Positions 24,138 to 32,440 of a stretch of 46,454 nucleotides of DNA are shown one piece after another. A model generated the notes under the pieces. It saw only the letters and a program-made list of their open reading frames with translations. It was not told the DNA's origin and ran no database searches. Position 1 is the first letter of the stretch; every line of letters begins with the position of its first letter. Origin of the DNA: Bdellovibrionales bacterium (GTDB lineage: Bacteria > Bdellovibrionota > Bdellovibrionia > Bdellovibrionales > UBA1609); NCBI GenBank assembly GCA_007121385.1, contig SKLV01000060.1, forward strand, positions 1 to 46,454, written 5' to 3'. The position numbers and the translations under genes were made by a program.

Positions 24138-25756
24138 TTCAGGGAGACCTCGCGAAAAATAAATCGGGCCAGCCGGTTGACCGGGTAGTTCTGCACTCGC
24201 TCATTGACCAATAGATGATTCACTTGAGCAAACAGGGGGAGAACGGCAGCTCCCTCTTCAGTCAAGATTCTCTGCGCCTCCACATACAGAGCTTGCCGCT
24301 TGGCAGGGTCCCCTTCCGCCACCGCTTGTCTCACCAGCTCATCGTAGCGCTCGCTCTTCCAGCGCGTATAGTTTTGGTCAGAAAAGGAAGTCATAATACC
24401 CATGAAGTTGTCCGGGTCCGGATAATCGGCCAACCAGCCCAAGCGGTAAATGTGACTGGGATTGGTACTCAGCGAGCGCAAATAGACTTTCCACTCCTCG
24501 TTAGCCAACTCCACATTGATACCCAAATTGCGACGCAACTGGGCCTGAATGTTCTCAGCCACACGCCGGTGGTCTTCCAATGTGTTGAAAGAGAGGGTGA
24601 TGGTGGGGAAAGTGGATCGGTCAGCAAATCCAGCCTCATCGAGCAAACGGCGAGCCTCATCCGCATCGAACTTAAGGCCCACATCGGCCTCATAGCCCAA
24701 CATTCCTGGGGGCACCCAGTTACTGATGGGGATCTGTCCTCCCCCCAACATGTCCGTGATCTGCTTGCGATCCACGGCATGGACAATGGCCCTTCTCACT
24801 AAGACATTGTCCATGGGCGGGCGTGTGGTGTTAAAGCCAAAGTAATAGGTGGCCATAATGCCCGTTTCTCTATACTCTTTGCGTCGCTTAAGATGAACCA
24901 GCTCCCGACTGGGCAGAGTGTGAAGGGAGTCCAAACGACCTGAGTCAAAAAGGTTTAAGGCCGTTGAAGTCTCGTTGATCATATAGGCCAAAATATTTTT
25001 CACCAGGGCCTTTTCCCCGTAATAGTTTTCATTTCGCTCCAAGACAATGGCGCGGTCGTGATCCCACACCTTCAAGTTATAGGCCCCCAGGGTCACAATG
25101 TTTTCGGGCTCCGTCCACTGATCCCCATGCTTGGCAATGACATCGGTGCGGATGGGAAAAGTACTGGAGTGAGTCAGTAGCATGGGAAAGTAGGTCTTGG
25201 GTTGTTCCAATTCCACAACAATGCGGCCCTCAGAATCCACTTTCGCTCCCACCTGAGCAAAATCCTTGATGCTGCCCTCATTATAGAGACGGGCATTCTT
25301 TAGAGAGTAGAGAAAGTAAGCATACTCTGAGGCCGTCTGTGGGTTGAGCAATCTTTCCCAACTGGCCAAAACATGCTCAGCCTTAAAAGGCACCCCATCA
25401 TTCCACTCTACCCCTTCTCGAAGAGTGAAAACCCAGCGGGTGAAATCTTCATTGGAACTCCACTCTGTGGCCAAAGCTGGCTTGAGCCGGAAATCAGGAT
25501 CCTTCAAATCGTACTGGATCAGGCCCTCCATAATATTATCCTGAATCAAGGAGGATGTGGTGTCGGTGGAGCGATTCCAATCCAATGTGGGTGGCTCTGA
25601 GAGGATATTGATGCGCAAAGTATCTGCCAACTCAAGGCCATACTCCAAGCGCCTTTCTCGGGTGCAACCACTGCTCACCGCCAAGAGGAAGCCCAGGGCC
25701 AAAACCCAGCTCATCAGTTTTTTTGATATTTTTCCGAAGTCTTTAAGAACAGGCAT
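24134..25756 (-). CDS. oppA: Oligopeptide-binding lipoprotein OppA
   Basis: This periplasmic substrate-binding protein of the SBP_bac_5 family has 540 residues. A lipoprotein signal ends in VSSGC, so it is tethered to the membrane. The mature part starts with SEPPTLDWNRSTDTTS, the usual peptide-binder opening. WVFTLREGVEWNDGVPF, GAYNLKVWDHD and RRAIVHAVDRKQI are family segments. A good promoter precedes it. The three-gene order binder-permease-permease is typical. Peptide or cell-wall peptide uptake is the likely role. Nickel or sugar transport is less likely from these motifs. Confidence 0.92.
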   Translation of the reverse strand: MPVLKDFGKISKKLMSWVLALGFLLAVSSGCTRERRLEYGLELADTLRINILSEPPTLDWNRSTDTTSSLIQDNIMEGLIQYDLKDPDFRLKPALATEWSSNEDFTRWVFTLREGVEWNDGVPFKAEHVLASWERLLNPQTASEYAYFLYSLKNARLYNEGSIKDFAQVGAKVDSEGRIVVELEQPKTYFPMLLTHSSTFPIRTDVIAKHGDQWTEPENIVTLGAYNLKVWDHDRAIVLERNENYYGEKALVKNILAYMINETSTALNLFDSGRLDSLHTLPSRELVHLKRRKEYRETGIMATYYFGFNTTRPPMDNVLVRRAIVHAVDRKQITDMLGGGQIPISNWVPPGMLGYEADVGLKFDADEARRLLDEAGFADRSTFPTITLSFNTLEDHRRVAENIQAQLRRNLGINVELANEEWKVYLRSLSTNPSHIYRLGWLADYPDPDNFMGIMTSFSDQNYTRWKSERYDELVRQAVAEGDPAKRQALYVEAQRILTEEGAAVLPLFAQVNHLLVNERVQNYPVNRLARFIFREVSLK

Positions 25757-25804
25757 CGAGCTTCTCCGTGCACCGGGTGAGCCGGCTTACAATTGAAGCC
25801 CCCT

Positions 25805-25833
25805 TTTAAACAAGGAGAAGTCCTTGATGTCAA
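25805..25833 (-). promoter_or_regulatory. Sigma-70 promoter of the opp operon
   Basis: On the minus strand TTGACA (25833-25828) is a perfect -35, followed after 17 bases by TTTAAA (25810-25805), a 4-of-6 -10. The start lies about 40 bases before the oppA start codon. Confidence 0.6.
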
Positions 25834-25869
25834 GCGTCACTCAATGATCTTCATGTTTTACAGATAAAA

Positions 25870-28251
25870 TTACAGAGTGTCCCAGTTTTCGCGGGCAGGA
25901 AATCTCTCTGGACGAGGAAGTCCCAAAGGTTGAGCTAACCACTCCAGGCGCACCCTGTCAGGCGTCCGCCCCGGGGAAGCCAATTGCAGTTGGCTATAGA
26001 CTCCGTAGTGACCTAAAACCCTCTTCACATAGTTGCGTGTCTCCAAAAAGGGAATGTGCTCAATAAACTCGTCCATTTCCAGAGAGCCAAAGGAAGACAG
26101 CCAGCCCTCCACCCGGTGAGGGCCGGCATTGTAAGCAGCGGCCATAAGAGGTAGGGAGCCTTGAAAAAGTCGAGAGAGGCGGGACAAATACCTGACACCC
26201 AAACGAATGTTCACTTGAGGATCAAAGAGCTGATCCACATCAAAGTTCTCTTCTCCCGCCAGTCGGGCCACCTGACGCCCTGTATTAGGCATGATCTGCA
26301 TAAGCCCTCGAGCCCCCACCGGGGACACCACATCCGGCTGAAAGTAGCTCTCGGCCTTCATGATCGACCAGACAAATTCTGCAGGCACCAAGTGCTTTTC
26401 GGACTCAGGGCCAACCCAGGGCGCATAGGCCTGGGGGAAGGCCTGGCGCCAGAGGGGCAGAGCTTCGGTAAAGGATTGGCGGTTTCGTCTTTGGGCAAAG
26501 TGGTTTTGACTGATTCGTGCCGAACGATTAAAGGCATTGATCCGTTCGTATTGATGAATCAAAGTCTTTAAATAATTTCTATTTCGAGTTCTTGTCTCAA
26601 TTTCATAGAGTTCCCAGCGCGCCCAATCAAAGAGACCCATTTGCACTAAATCATTGGCTCGATCAAAACGCACTTGCATTTGAGGGTTTTCAAAGGCCGT
26701 CACCATCAAAAGCTCTTCACTTTCGGCCAGATCCTCGTCACTTCCCACTACAGGAAGATCCTCCTCCTCGTCCTGTCCAGGGTCAGAGCTCAGCCCCTCC
26801 TCCGACTCACTGGGGTCTCCCTCTGCCTCAGCCAAATCATAGGCAGGCTCTGAAGCCTCCTCTCTGTCTGAGGCCAATCCACGCAGAGGGACTGAGGGCC
26901 CATGCGGAGGAATTTTGTCTGCAGGAATCCCCCCCATTCTCTCGCGGGCCGCCAAAGCATAAAAGCTATGGGGGTTAATTTCTATAAGACGAGAAAAAAT
27001 CTGATGAGCCTGGGCAAAGTCTTCCATTCGGAAGTAACTCATACCTTTCCAATAGCGAACCTTATCCGCGGGATGACGAGCCCAGGCTCTTTGGGATCGG
27101 GCCCGCCACTGCAGAATTCGCTCAAAGTGGGCTATAGCTCCCTCATAGTCGCCCCGTAAATAGCGAATCCAGGCCCGATGCCACTGAGCATCGCGAGTTA
27201 ATCCTGAGCTAGGATAGGTTTGAATAAACTCTTCAAAGCGTCGACTGGCTCCATCGTAGTCCTGAAATTGATAGCTCAGAAAGGCGGAGTGAAAAAGGGC
27301 TTCTCGTCCCTGACGGCTGCGAGGACTGAGCTGGTAGGCCGAATAATAGAGGCCCACGGCTGCCGGGAACTCCCCAGCTCGAGCCGCCGCCCGGCCTAAG
27401 GCCAAAAGATAGTTCAAATTCTTTTGCTGCTCCGAGTAGTGGCGCACCAGGACTTCAATGGCCTCATCCACAAAGCCCTCTTGAACCAGAAAATTGGCCA
27501 AAAAGGAGTCGGCCTCATAAACTGCCGACCCGCGGGCCCGCTGGCGCAGAAGCTCGATTTCGGCCCGAGCTCGATCGGGCTCACCAGCCCACTGTAGGCG
27601 GCGAAAGCGGCGGCGCTGATCATTTTCGGTGGCCACACAGTCCAAACGCTCCCCATTATAAAGAGCCGCCTGAAGGTCCACTCCCCAGGTGGCAATCTTA
27701 TCGTAAGAGGGGTGGTCTGAATAGAGGCGACGAGCCCAGCGACAAGCCATCCACTTACGATTCCTCCGAATCTCAACACCTATGAGATCCCAGAGAATAT
27801 CTGGATACTTCTCACTGCGTCTCCAGCCCCTCTCTAAAAAGGTGAGGTGGCGCTGGGCCTCATTCCACTGCCGCCTCTCAATGGCCACCTCAGAAAGGCC
27901 ACGACGAATATGGCGCCGTAACTCCCGGTTAGGATCCAAACTCAGAGCTCGAGTGAATTCCTCTTGAGCTTGAGACCATTGTCTTTGGCCGGCTTTGACT
28001 CGCCCCAAATAGTAGCGACTGTAGGCCTCCAGTCGCCCCGCATTTTTATTGACCTCGATCAACTGCTCCTCGGCCTCCTGCCATTTTTCCTCTCTAATAA
28101 GCTCTATGGCCCTGGGAAGCCCCAGGGTAGAGTCCGCCGAGCTCTCAGCCCGGAGAGTGGAGGAAAAGAGTCCCATAGAGCCCAAAAGCCCCAGAGCTAA
28201 AGTGAGCCACCACTTTTTCCCATTCCCTAAGCGCAGAAGTTCTGGTTGCAA
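25870..28251 (-). CDS. Soluble lytic murein transglycosylase with TPR-type superhelix
   Basis: This periplasmic enzyme cleaves the MurNAc-GlcNAc bond to give 1,6-anhydro products. It has 793 residues. A signal peptide ends at STLRA. A long helical TPR/SEL-like region follows (about 40-450). Then come an acidic linker rich in Glu, Asp and Ser (about 460-520) and the C-terminal SLT domain. The catalytic Glu is E634 in MKAESYF, followed by GARGLMQIMPNTG and AAYNAGPHRVEGW. Translation starts at TTG 28251, since GGAGG lies six bases upstream and no ATG fits. The layout is that of Slt70, but the acidic insert is unusual. In predatory bacteria such enzymes may act on self or prey wall; nothing here decides. 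Confidence 0.88.
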   Translation of the reverse strand: MQPELLRLGNGKKWWLTLALGLLGSMGLFSSTLRAESSADSTLGLPRAIELIREEKWQEAEEQLIEVNKNAGRLEAYSRYYLGRVKAGQRQWSQAQEEFTRALSLDPNRELRRHIRRGLSEVAIERRQWNEAQRHLTFLERGWRRSEKYPDILWDLIGVEIRRNRKWMACRWARRLYSDHPSYDKIATWGVDLQAALYNGERLDCVATENDQRRRFRRLQWAGEPDRARAEIELLRQRARGSAVYEADSFLANFLVQEGFVDEAIEVLVRHYSEQQKNLNYLLALGRAAARAGEFPAAVGLYYSAYQLSPRSRQGREALFHSAFLSYQFQDYDGASRRFEEFIQTYPSSGLTRDAQWHRAWIRYLRGDYEGAIAHFERILQWRARSQRAWARHPADKVRYWKGMSYFRMEDFAQAHQIFSRLIEINPHSFYALAARERMGGIPADKIPPHGPSVPLRGLASDREEASEPAYDLAEAEGDPSESEEGLSSDPGQDEEEDLPVVGSDEDLAESEELLMVTAFENPQMQVRFDRANDLVQMGLFDWARWELYEIETRTRNRNYLKTLIHQYERINAFNRSARISQNHFAQRRNRQSFTEALPLWRQAFPQAYAPWVGPESEKHLVPAEFVWSIMKAESYFQPDVVSPVGARGLMQIMPNTGRQVARLAGEENFDVDQLFDPQVNIRLGVRYLSRLSRLFQGSLPLMAAAYNAGPHRVEGWLSSFGSLEMDEFIEHIPFLETRNYVKRVLGHYGVYSQLQLASPGRTPDRVRLEWLAQPLGLPRPERFPARENWDTL

Positions 28252-28353
28252 TGCTCCCCTCCCAGAACTTTTAGGCTAAGATCTCCCCACACATACCGCA
28301 AGTCTAGATATAGGTTTTGAATTTCTTAAGCCCCAGTGATAACTCCTAGGGCT

Positions 28354-29793
28354 ATGGCCAAAGTCAAAACTCTCTTTGTCTGTCAGGAATGTGGCGCCAG
28401 CCGACCCAAATGGGAAGGACGCTGTTCCGACTGCGGGGCCTGGAACTCCTTGGTGGAGGAAAAACAGGTGAAAGCCAGCTCCTCAACTCGAGGCTGGTCC
28501 GTGGCCGCCGACCAAGGCGCCCTGCGGCCAATGCGCCTTGACAAACCGGTCAGCGAACTTAAGATTCAGCGCAATAAAACTGGCTTTAAGGAGCTGGATC
28601 GAGTTTTAGGGGGAGGTCTAGTGCCCGGCAGCTATGTCTTGGTGGGAGGAGACCCTGGAGTGGGTAAGAGCACCCTTCTTCTGCAGATGGCCGGGGGTCT
28701 GGCCCAACAGGGACTGAGTGTCCTCTATGCTTCGGGGGAAGAGAGTGTTCAGCAGACAGCCCTGCGAGCCCAAAGGCTGGGTGTTCGCCAAGGAGGCGTG
28801 GAGGTTCTCAGTGAGAGCCGACTGCAGAGTTTGATTGAGCTGGCTCGCTCTCGTTCTCCTTCTGTGCTGATCGTGGACTCAATTCAAACAGTTTATTTAG
28901 ACGAAATCAGCTCTGCTCCCGGCTCTGTCTCTCAGGTGCGCGAATGCGCCAGTCAACTGATGGGACTGGCTAAGGGCTCCGGCATCAGTGTCTTCTTGAT
29001 TGGCCATGTGACCAAAGAGGGGCAGCTGGCGGGCCCACAGACTCTGGCCCATATGGTGGACACCGTTTTGTCTTTTGAAGGAGACAGCAATCACCAGTTT
29101 CGCCTGCTGAGGGCTCTCAAAAATCGCTTTGGGGCCACTAACGAGCTGGGGGTCTTTCAAATGGCCACCGAGGGACTGTGCGAGGTGGATAACCCGTCGG
29201 AATTTTTTCTCCAAGAGAGGGGTGATGACTTGGTGGGCTCGGCCATTTATGCCGCTATGGAGGGGAGCCGCCCTCTGCTCTGTGAAATACAGGCCCTGGC
29301 CTCTCCCACTTCCATGCACACCCCTCGTCGCACCTCCTTAGGATTTGAGGTGAACCGGGTTCATCTCTTGGCCGCAGTCCTGGACAAGCACTTGGATCTG
29401 GGATGCCAGAACAGTGAGATTTATGTCAATGTGGTGGGGGGCCTTAAACTTTCTGAACCCAGCGCCGATTTGGCGGTGGCAGCCAGTCTGATCTCCTCAG
29501 TCAAAAACCAAGAGCTGCCAAGAAACAGCTGCTTCTTTGGCGAGGTGGGACTCACAGGAGAGATAAGGGCCAGCACCTTTGCCGAAGACAGAGTGAAAGA
29601 AGCTTTGAAGTTGGGCTTTAAAGAGTTTGTCCTGCCAGCCTCGAACCGCCGTCATCTCAAAGTCAAATCCTCAGAGGGACAGCACTTTCACTGGGTTAAA
29701 ACCGTACACGACTTGGAAAAAGTGTGCGGGCAACGGCGAGCCGCCAGGACTCCAATCGTCGCTTCCTCTCCGCAGCCCTCATCTTCACCTTAA
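28354..29793 (+). CDS. radA: DNA repair protein RadA (Sms)
   Basis: This is a RecA-like helicase that helps branch migration in recombination. I use ATG 28354; an in-frame GTG at 28336 lacks a ribosome site. The N-terminal C4 zinc finger has CQECG and CSDCG. Walker A GGDPGVGKSTLL is near residue 100. The RadA-specific KNRFG motif follows. The C-terminal domain is Lon-protease-like (NVVGGLKLSEPSADLAVAAS). The final ~30 residues are low-complexity Ser/Pro and overlap the 3' end of glpK on the other strand by 98 bases. Confidence 0.94.
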   Translation: MAKVKTLFVCQECGASRPKWEGRCSDCGAWNSLVEEKQVKASSSTRGWSVAADQGALRPMRLDKPVSELKIQRNKTGFKELDRVLGGGLVPGSYVLVGGDPGVGKSTLLLQMAGGLAQQGLSVLYASGEESVQQTALRAQRLGVRQGGVEVLSESRLQSLIELARSRSPSVLIVDSIQTVYLDEISSAPGSVSQVRECASQLMGLAKGSGISVFLIGHVTKEGQLAGPQTLAHMVDTVLSFEGDSNHQFRLLRALKNRFGATNELGVFQMATEGLCEVDNPSEFFLQERGDDLVGSAIYAAMEGSRPLLCEIQALASPTSMHTPRRTSLGFEVNRVHLLAAVLDKHLDLGCQNSEIYVNVVGGLKLSEPSADLAVAASLISSVKNQELPRNSCFFGEVGLTGEIRASTFAEDRVKEALKLGFKEFVLPASNRRHLKVKSSEGQHFHWVKTVHDLEKVCGQRRAARTPIVASSPQPSSSP

Positions 29794-31204
29794 AAGACCG
29801 ATCCACTTGCCAGATTTTTGTCAACTCCCCCTTGTCAGCCCAAAAGCCCACTCCTAAACCGGCCAGGTAAGCTGCTCCTAGAGCTGTGGTCTCCACCATC
29901 TGGGGGCGTTCAATCTCCACGCCTAGATAGTCAGCTTGAATCTGCATTAACAGATTGTTATTCACCGCTCCCCCATCCACACGCAGAGTTCGTAACTTAG
30001 TCTTAGATTCAGACTGCATGGCCAAGAGGATTTCCACATTCTGCAAGGCCATGGCCTCTAAGGTGGCCCGAGCGATATGGGCCCGGTTAGATCCCCGGGT
30101 CAAGCCTGTGATCAGGCCTCGGGCATGGGGATCCCAGTAGGGAGCCCCCAGTCCAGCAAGAGCGGGAACAAATTCCACCCCTCCTGAGTCGGCCACCTGC
30201 CCGGCCAGCTCCTCCACCTCACGGCTTTCCTTAATAAATCCCAACTCATCGCGCAGCCACTGTACGGCCGCTCCGCAAATAAAGGCTCCCCCCTCAAGGG
30301 CATAGGTCATCTTTTTATCCTGAGCCAACTGCCAGGCCACAGTGGTCAAAATGCCCTTTTTGGACTTGGGGGCCTGACTACCGGTGTTGAGTAGAATAAA
30401 GCTGCCCGTGCCAAAGGTGCACTTGGCCTGACCCGGTTTAAAGCAAGTTTGCCCAAAAAGAGCAGCCTGCTGATCTCCGGCCACTCCGGAAATGGGAATA
30501 CCATCGGGCAAACCTGGTACATTTTTCGTGACCGCCAAAACCCCATTAGAAGGGGAGATCTCCGGCAATATGGAGGAGGGGACCGAGAAGATTTTAAGGA
30601 GGTCAGAGTCCCACTGCCCACTGTGAATGTTCATCAGTTGGGTGCGCGAGGCATTGGTGACATCGGTGCGATGGACCATCCCCCCGCTCAGCCTCCAAAT
30701 GAGAAAGCTGTCAATGGTCCCCGCCGCCAGTTGACCGGATCGAGCTCGCTTTTCCGCTCCTGATACATTTTTTAAAAGCCAACGCAGTTTTGATGCAGAA
30801 AAATAGGGATCAATCACCAAACCTGTTTTCTTTGCCAGAGTGGGGCCCAGCTTTTTCTTTTTCAAAGTGTCACAAAAGTCGGCTGTCCGCCGACACTGCC
30901 AGACAATGGCGTTGGCCACGGGGCGCCCGGTTTCCCTCTCCCACAAGACCACTGTCTCTCTTTGGTTAGTGATTCCTATGGCGGCTATAGAGGCCTCTTT
31001 GGCCCCCTGGGCTTGAGCCTGAGCCAAGGCTCTCTTTATACAGGACAACACCGACCGCCAAATCGCCTCCGGGTCGTGCTCCACCCAGCTAGGCTGAGGG
31101 TAGATTTGTGGATACTCCTCATTAACCTTGGCCCAGACTCGGCCGGTTTGATCCACCAAAGTCACTGTGGTTCCTGTTGTTCCCTGATCAATGGAAAGAA
31201 TCAT
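29696..31204 (-). CDS. glpK: Glycerol kinase
   Basis: This phosphorylates glycerol to glycerol-3-phosphate with ATP. It has ~502 residues. Motifs are the N-terminal phosphate loop DQGTTGTTVTLVD, QRETVVLWERETG, the FGGY signature region GLGAPYWDPHARG, and LRVDGGAVNNN. I use ATG 31204; an earlier in-frame TTG (31219) lies at its ribosome site GGGGGG. No glycerol facilitator or dehydrogenase is nearby. The last 33 codons overlap radA in antisense, and these residues extend beyond the usual end near WRLAVARTL by only a few residues, so most of the overlap is paid for by radA's tail. Confidence 0.95.
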   Translation of the reverse strand: MILSIDQGTTGTTVTLVDQTGRVWAKVNEEYPQIYPQPSWVEHDPEAIWRSVLSCIKRALAQAQAQGAKEASIAAIGITNQRETVVLWERETGRPVANAIVWQCRRTADFCDTLKKKKLGPTLAKKTGLVIDPYFSASKLRWLLKNVSGAEKRARSGQLAAGTIDSFLIWRLSGGMVHRTDVTNASRTQLMNIHSGQWDSDLLKIFSVPSSILPEISPSNGVLAVTKNVPGLPDGIPISGVAGDQQAALFGQTCFKPGQAKCTFGTGSFILLNTGSQAPKSKKGILTTVAWQLAQDKKMTYALEGGAFICGAAVQWLRDELGFIKESREVEELAGQVADSGGVEFVPALAGLGAPYWDPHARGLITGLTRGSNRAHIARATLEAMALQNVEILLAMQSESKTKLRTLRVDGGAVNNNLLMQIQADYLGVEIERPQMVETTALGAAYLAGLGVGFWADKGELTKIWQVDRSFKVKMRAAERKRRLESWRLAVARTLFPSRVRF

Positions 31205-31293
31205 CTGGTGGCCCCCCAAAAAGGTTAAACTGGGCCAATATAAAAACTCTCTAAGCCAAGATCATCTTGCGCAGCGCTATTTTGAGACAACCC

Positions 31294-31569
31294 CTACTCC
31301 TCCTCAAAAATCACATCAATTTGATCTGAAGCAATGGCCTCAATAATCCCTCTCCAGGCCTCAATCACAAATCCTGGACTGTCCTCATTGCGACTGATCA
31401 TGAGAGAAGTCAGCATCACAGCGATGGACACTCCCACCACCAGAAGTAGAACATACTCCACCACAATCTGCCCCCCCTGCCTCAACCTGAAGGGGCTAAA
31501 AGACTTGGGACAAGCCTGTTCCCCTTGACCTTGAGGAAGCTTATTCTTAGTTTCTGCCCGTGAGCCCAC
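31294..31569 (-). CDS. Small Tad/Flp-like prepilin protein
   Basis: The product is 91 residues. An N-terminal polar leader is followed by RQGG-QIVVEY and one hydrophobic helix (VLLLVVGVSIAVML). A glycine before the cut, then Glu at +5 and Tyr at +6, is the pattern of Flp pilins and TadE/F pseudopilins. The C-terminal part is acidic. GTG 31569 is the only plausible far start; TTG 31485 would remove most of the leader. If GTG is right, its 5' end sits almost against the divergent thioredoxin-like gene. No other pilus genes are in the window, so it is an orphan. Export by a type IV-like system elsewhere is implied. Confidence 0.5.
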   Translation of the reverse strand: MGSRAETKNKLPQGQGEQACPKSFSPFRLRQGGQIVVEYVLLLVVGVSIAVMLTSLMISRNEDSPGFVIEAWRGIIEAIASDQIDVIFEEE

Positions 31570-31601
31570 AAATAGATAACCCTCGCTATGTGTTTCTCAT
31601 C

Positions 31602-32195
31602 ATGAAGTTAGCTGCCCTGCTGGCTGCCCTTCTTCTTATCGGCTTGATTTATTTGAACTCCAATCTCAATCCGAGTCATCAGGGAACCCCATTAAAGGTT
31701 CCAGACCTTAGCCAAGTGGACCTTAACCATGCCCCCCTAAAGACCTTCTCCATAGCTGATCTCAACCCAGACTGGACCACTCCACTGGGGAATCAAGCAA
31801 CTGGGCAAAACTTTCCTGGTCAACTTATGCTTTTAAACTTCTGGGCCCACTGGTGCTGGCCTTGCCTAGTCGAACTTCCTCGTCTCAACCAGCTACATAA
31901 GGAACTTTCTCACCAAGGTCTATTTATAGTGGCAGTCAATTTAGACGAGGATCCTGTACAGCAGGAGCAGGCCCAAGAGTTTTGGAAGGAAAATAACTTG
32001 AATATGGCCTCTCTGCGAATGACTCTGTCTGAACTTGAGGACATTTTTCCTATCCCCTTATCAAGCCTTCCCTTTCACGCCCTTGTGGGTCCGCAGGGGC
32101 ATATTCTTTGGAGCCAGCAGGGGGCCTTAGATTGGAGTCACCCCCAAGCTCTAAGGCAACTGACTGAGCTTTTAACAAAATTGGACTCTTTTTAG
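31602..32195 (+). CDS. Membrane-anchored thioredoxin-like protein (TlpA/ResA type)
   Basis: This 198-residue protein has one N-terminal membrane helix (LAALLAALLLIGLIYLNSN). A thioredoxin fold follows with NFWAHWCWPCLVELPRL, the redox motif being WCWPC. PFHALVGPQGHILW lies late and includes the TlpA-type loop, but the usual cis-Pro Thr-Pro pair appears as LPFH. A role in periplasmic thiol chemistry, for instance cytochrome c maturation or lipoprotein oxidation, is likely, but no partner is near. I use ATG 31602 because the hydrophobic helix begins there. GTG 31560 gives 14 more residues; neither has a clear ribosome site. Confidence 0.75.
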   Translation: MKLAALLAALLLIGLIYLNSNLNPSHQGTPLKVPDLSQVDLNHAPLKTFSIADLNPDWTTPLGNQATGQNFPGQLMLLNFWAHWCWPCLVELPRLNQLHKELSHQGLFIVAVNLDEDPVQQEQAQEFWKENNLNMASLRMTLSELEDIFPIPLSSLPFHALVGPQGHILWSQQGALDWSHPQALRQLTELLTKLDSF

Positions 32196-32297
32196 TAAAA
32201 AATTATCCTTTTGAGACAAAAGATTCAGTTCTGCATAGACTGACTGCTTGAAAGCACTTTTGATTCTCCTGCCAGCCCTTCAAGCTATCTCTTCTCA

Positions 32298-32340
32298 AGA
32301 CATTCATTTTTGATTTTTATGTCTAGACCATAGTCGAGAC
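32298..32340. promoter_or_regulatory. AGACA/TGTCT repeats upstream of the lipoprotein promoter
   Basis: AGACA (32298-32302), TGTCT (32320-32324), and the half-site repeat GTCTAGAC (32321-32328) and GTCGAGAC (32333-32340) lie 66-108 bases before the sigma-54 -12 element. The same words occur before the other two lipoprotein promoters of this region, so they may be activator sites. Confidence 0.35.
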
Positions 32341-32390
32341 CTCATATTTTACAATTTTCTCAACTTTCCTCCAATTGAGACGCAGTTGAA

Positions 32391-32407
32391 GAGGCACCGG
32401 GTTTGCA
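32391..32407 (+). promoter_or_regulatory. Sigma-54 promoter of the RGP-repeat lipoprotein gene
   Basis: Reading GAGGCACCGGGTTTGCA, GG (32393-32394) and GC (32405-32406) are ten bases apart and GGCAC and TTGCA match the consensus. Only the first T is an A. The ATG is 35 bases past the -12 element, so a leader of about 20-25 bases with a GGGAGG ribosome site is predicted. Confidence 0.7.
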
Positions 32408-32440
32408 CAAATCTGGCTTGTGTTAAAAGGGAGGATTTTT

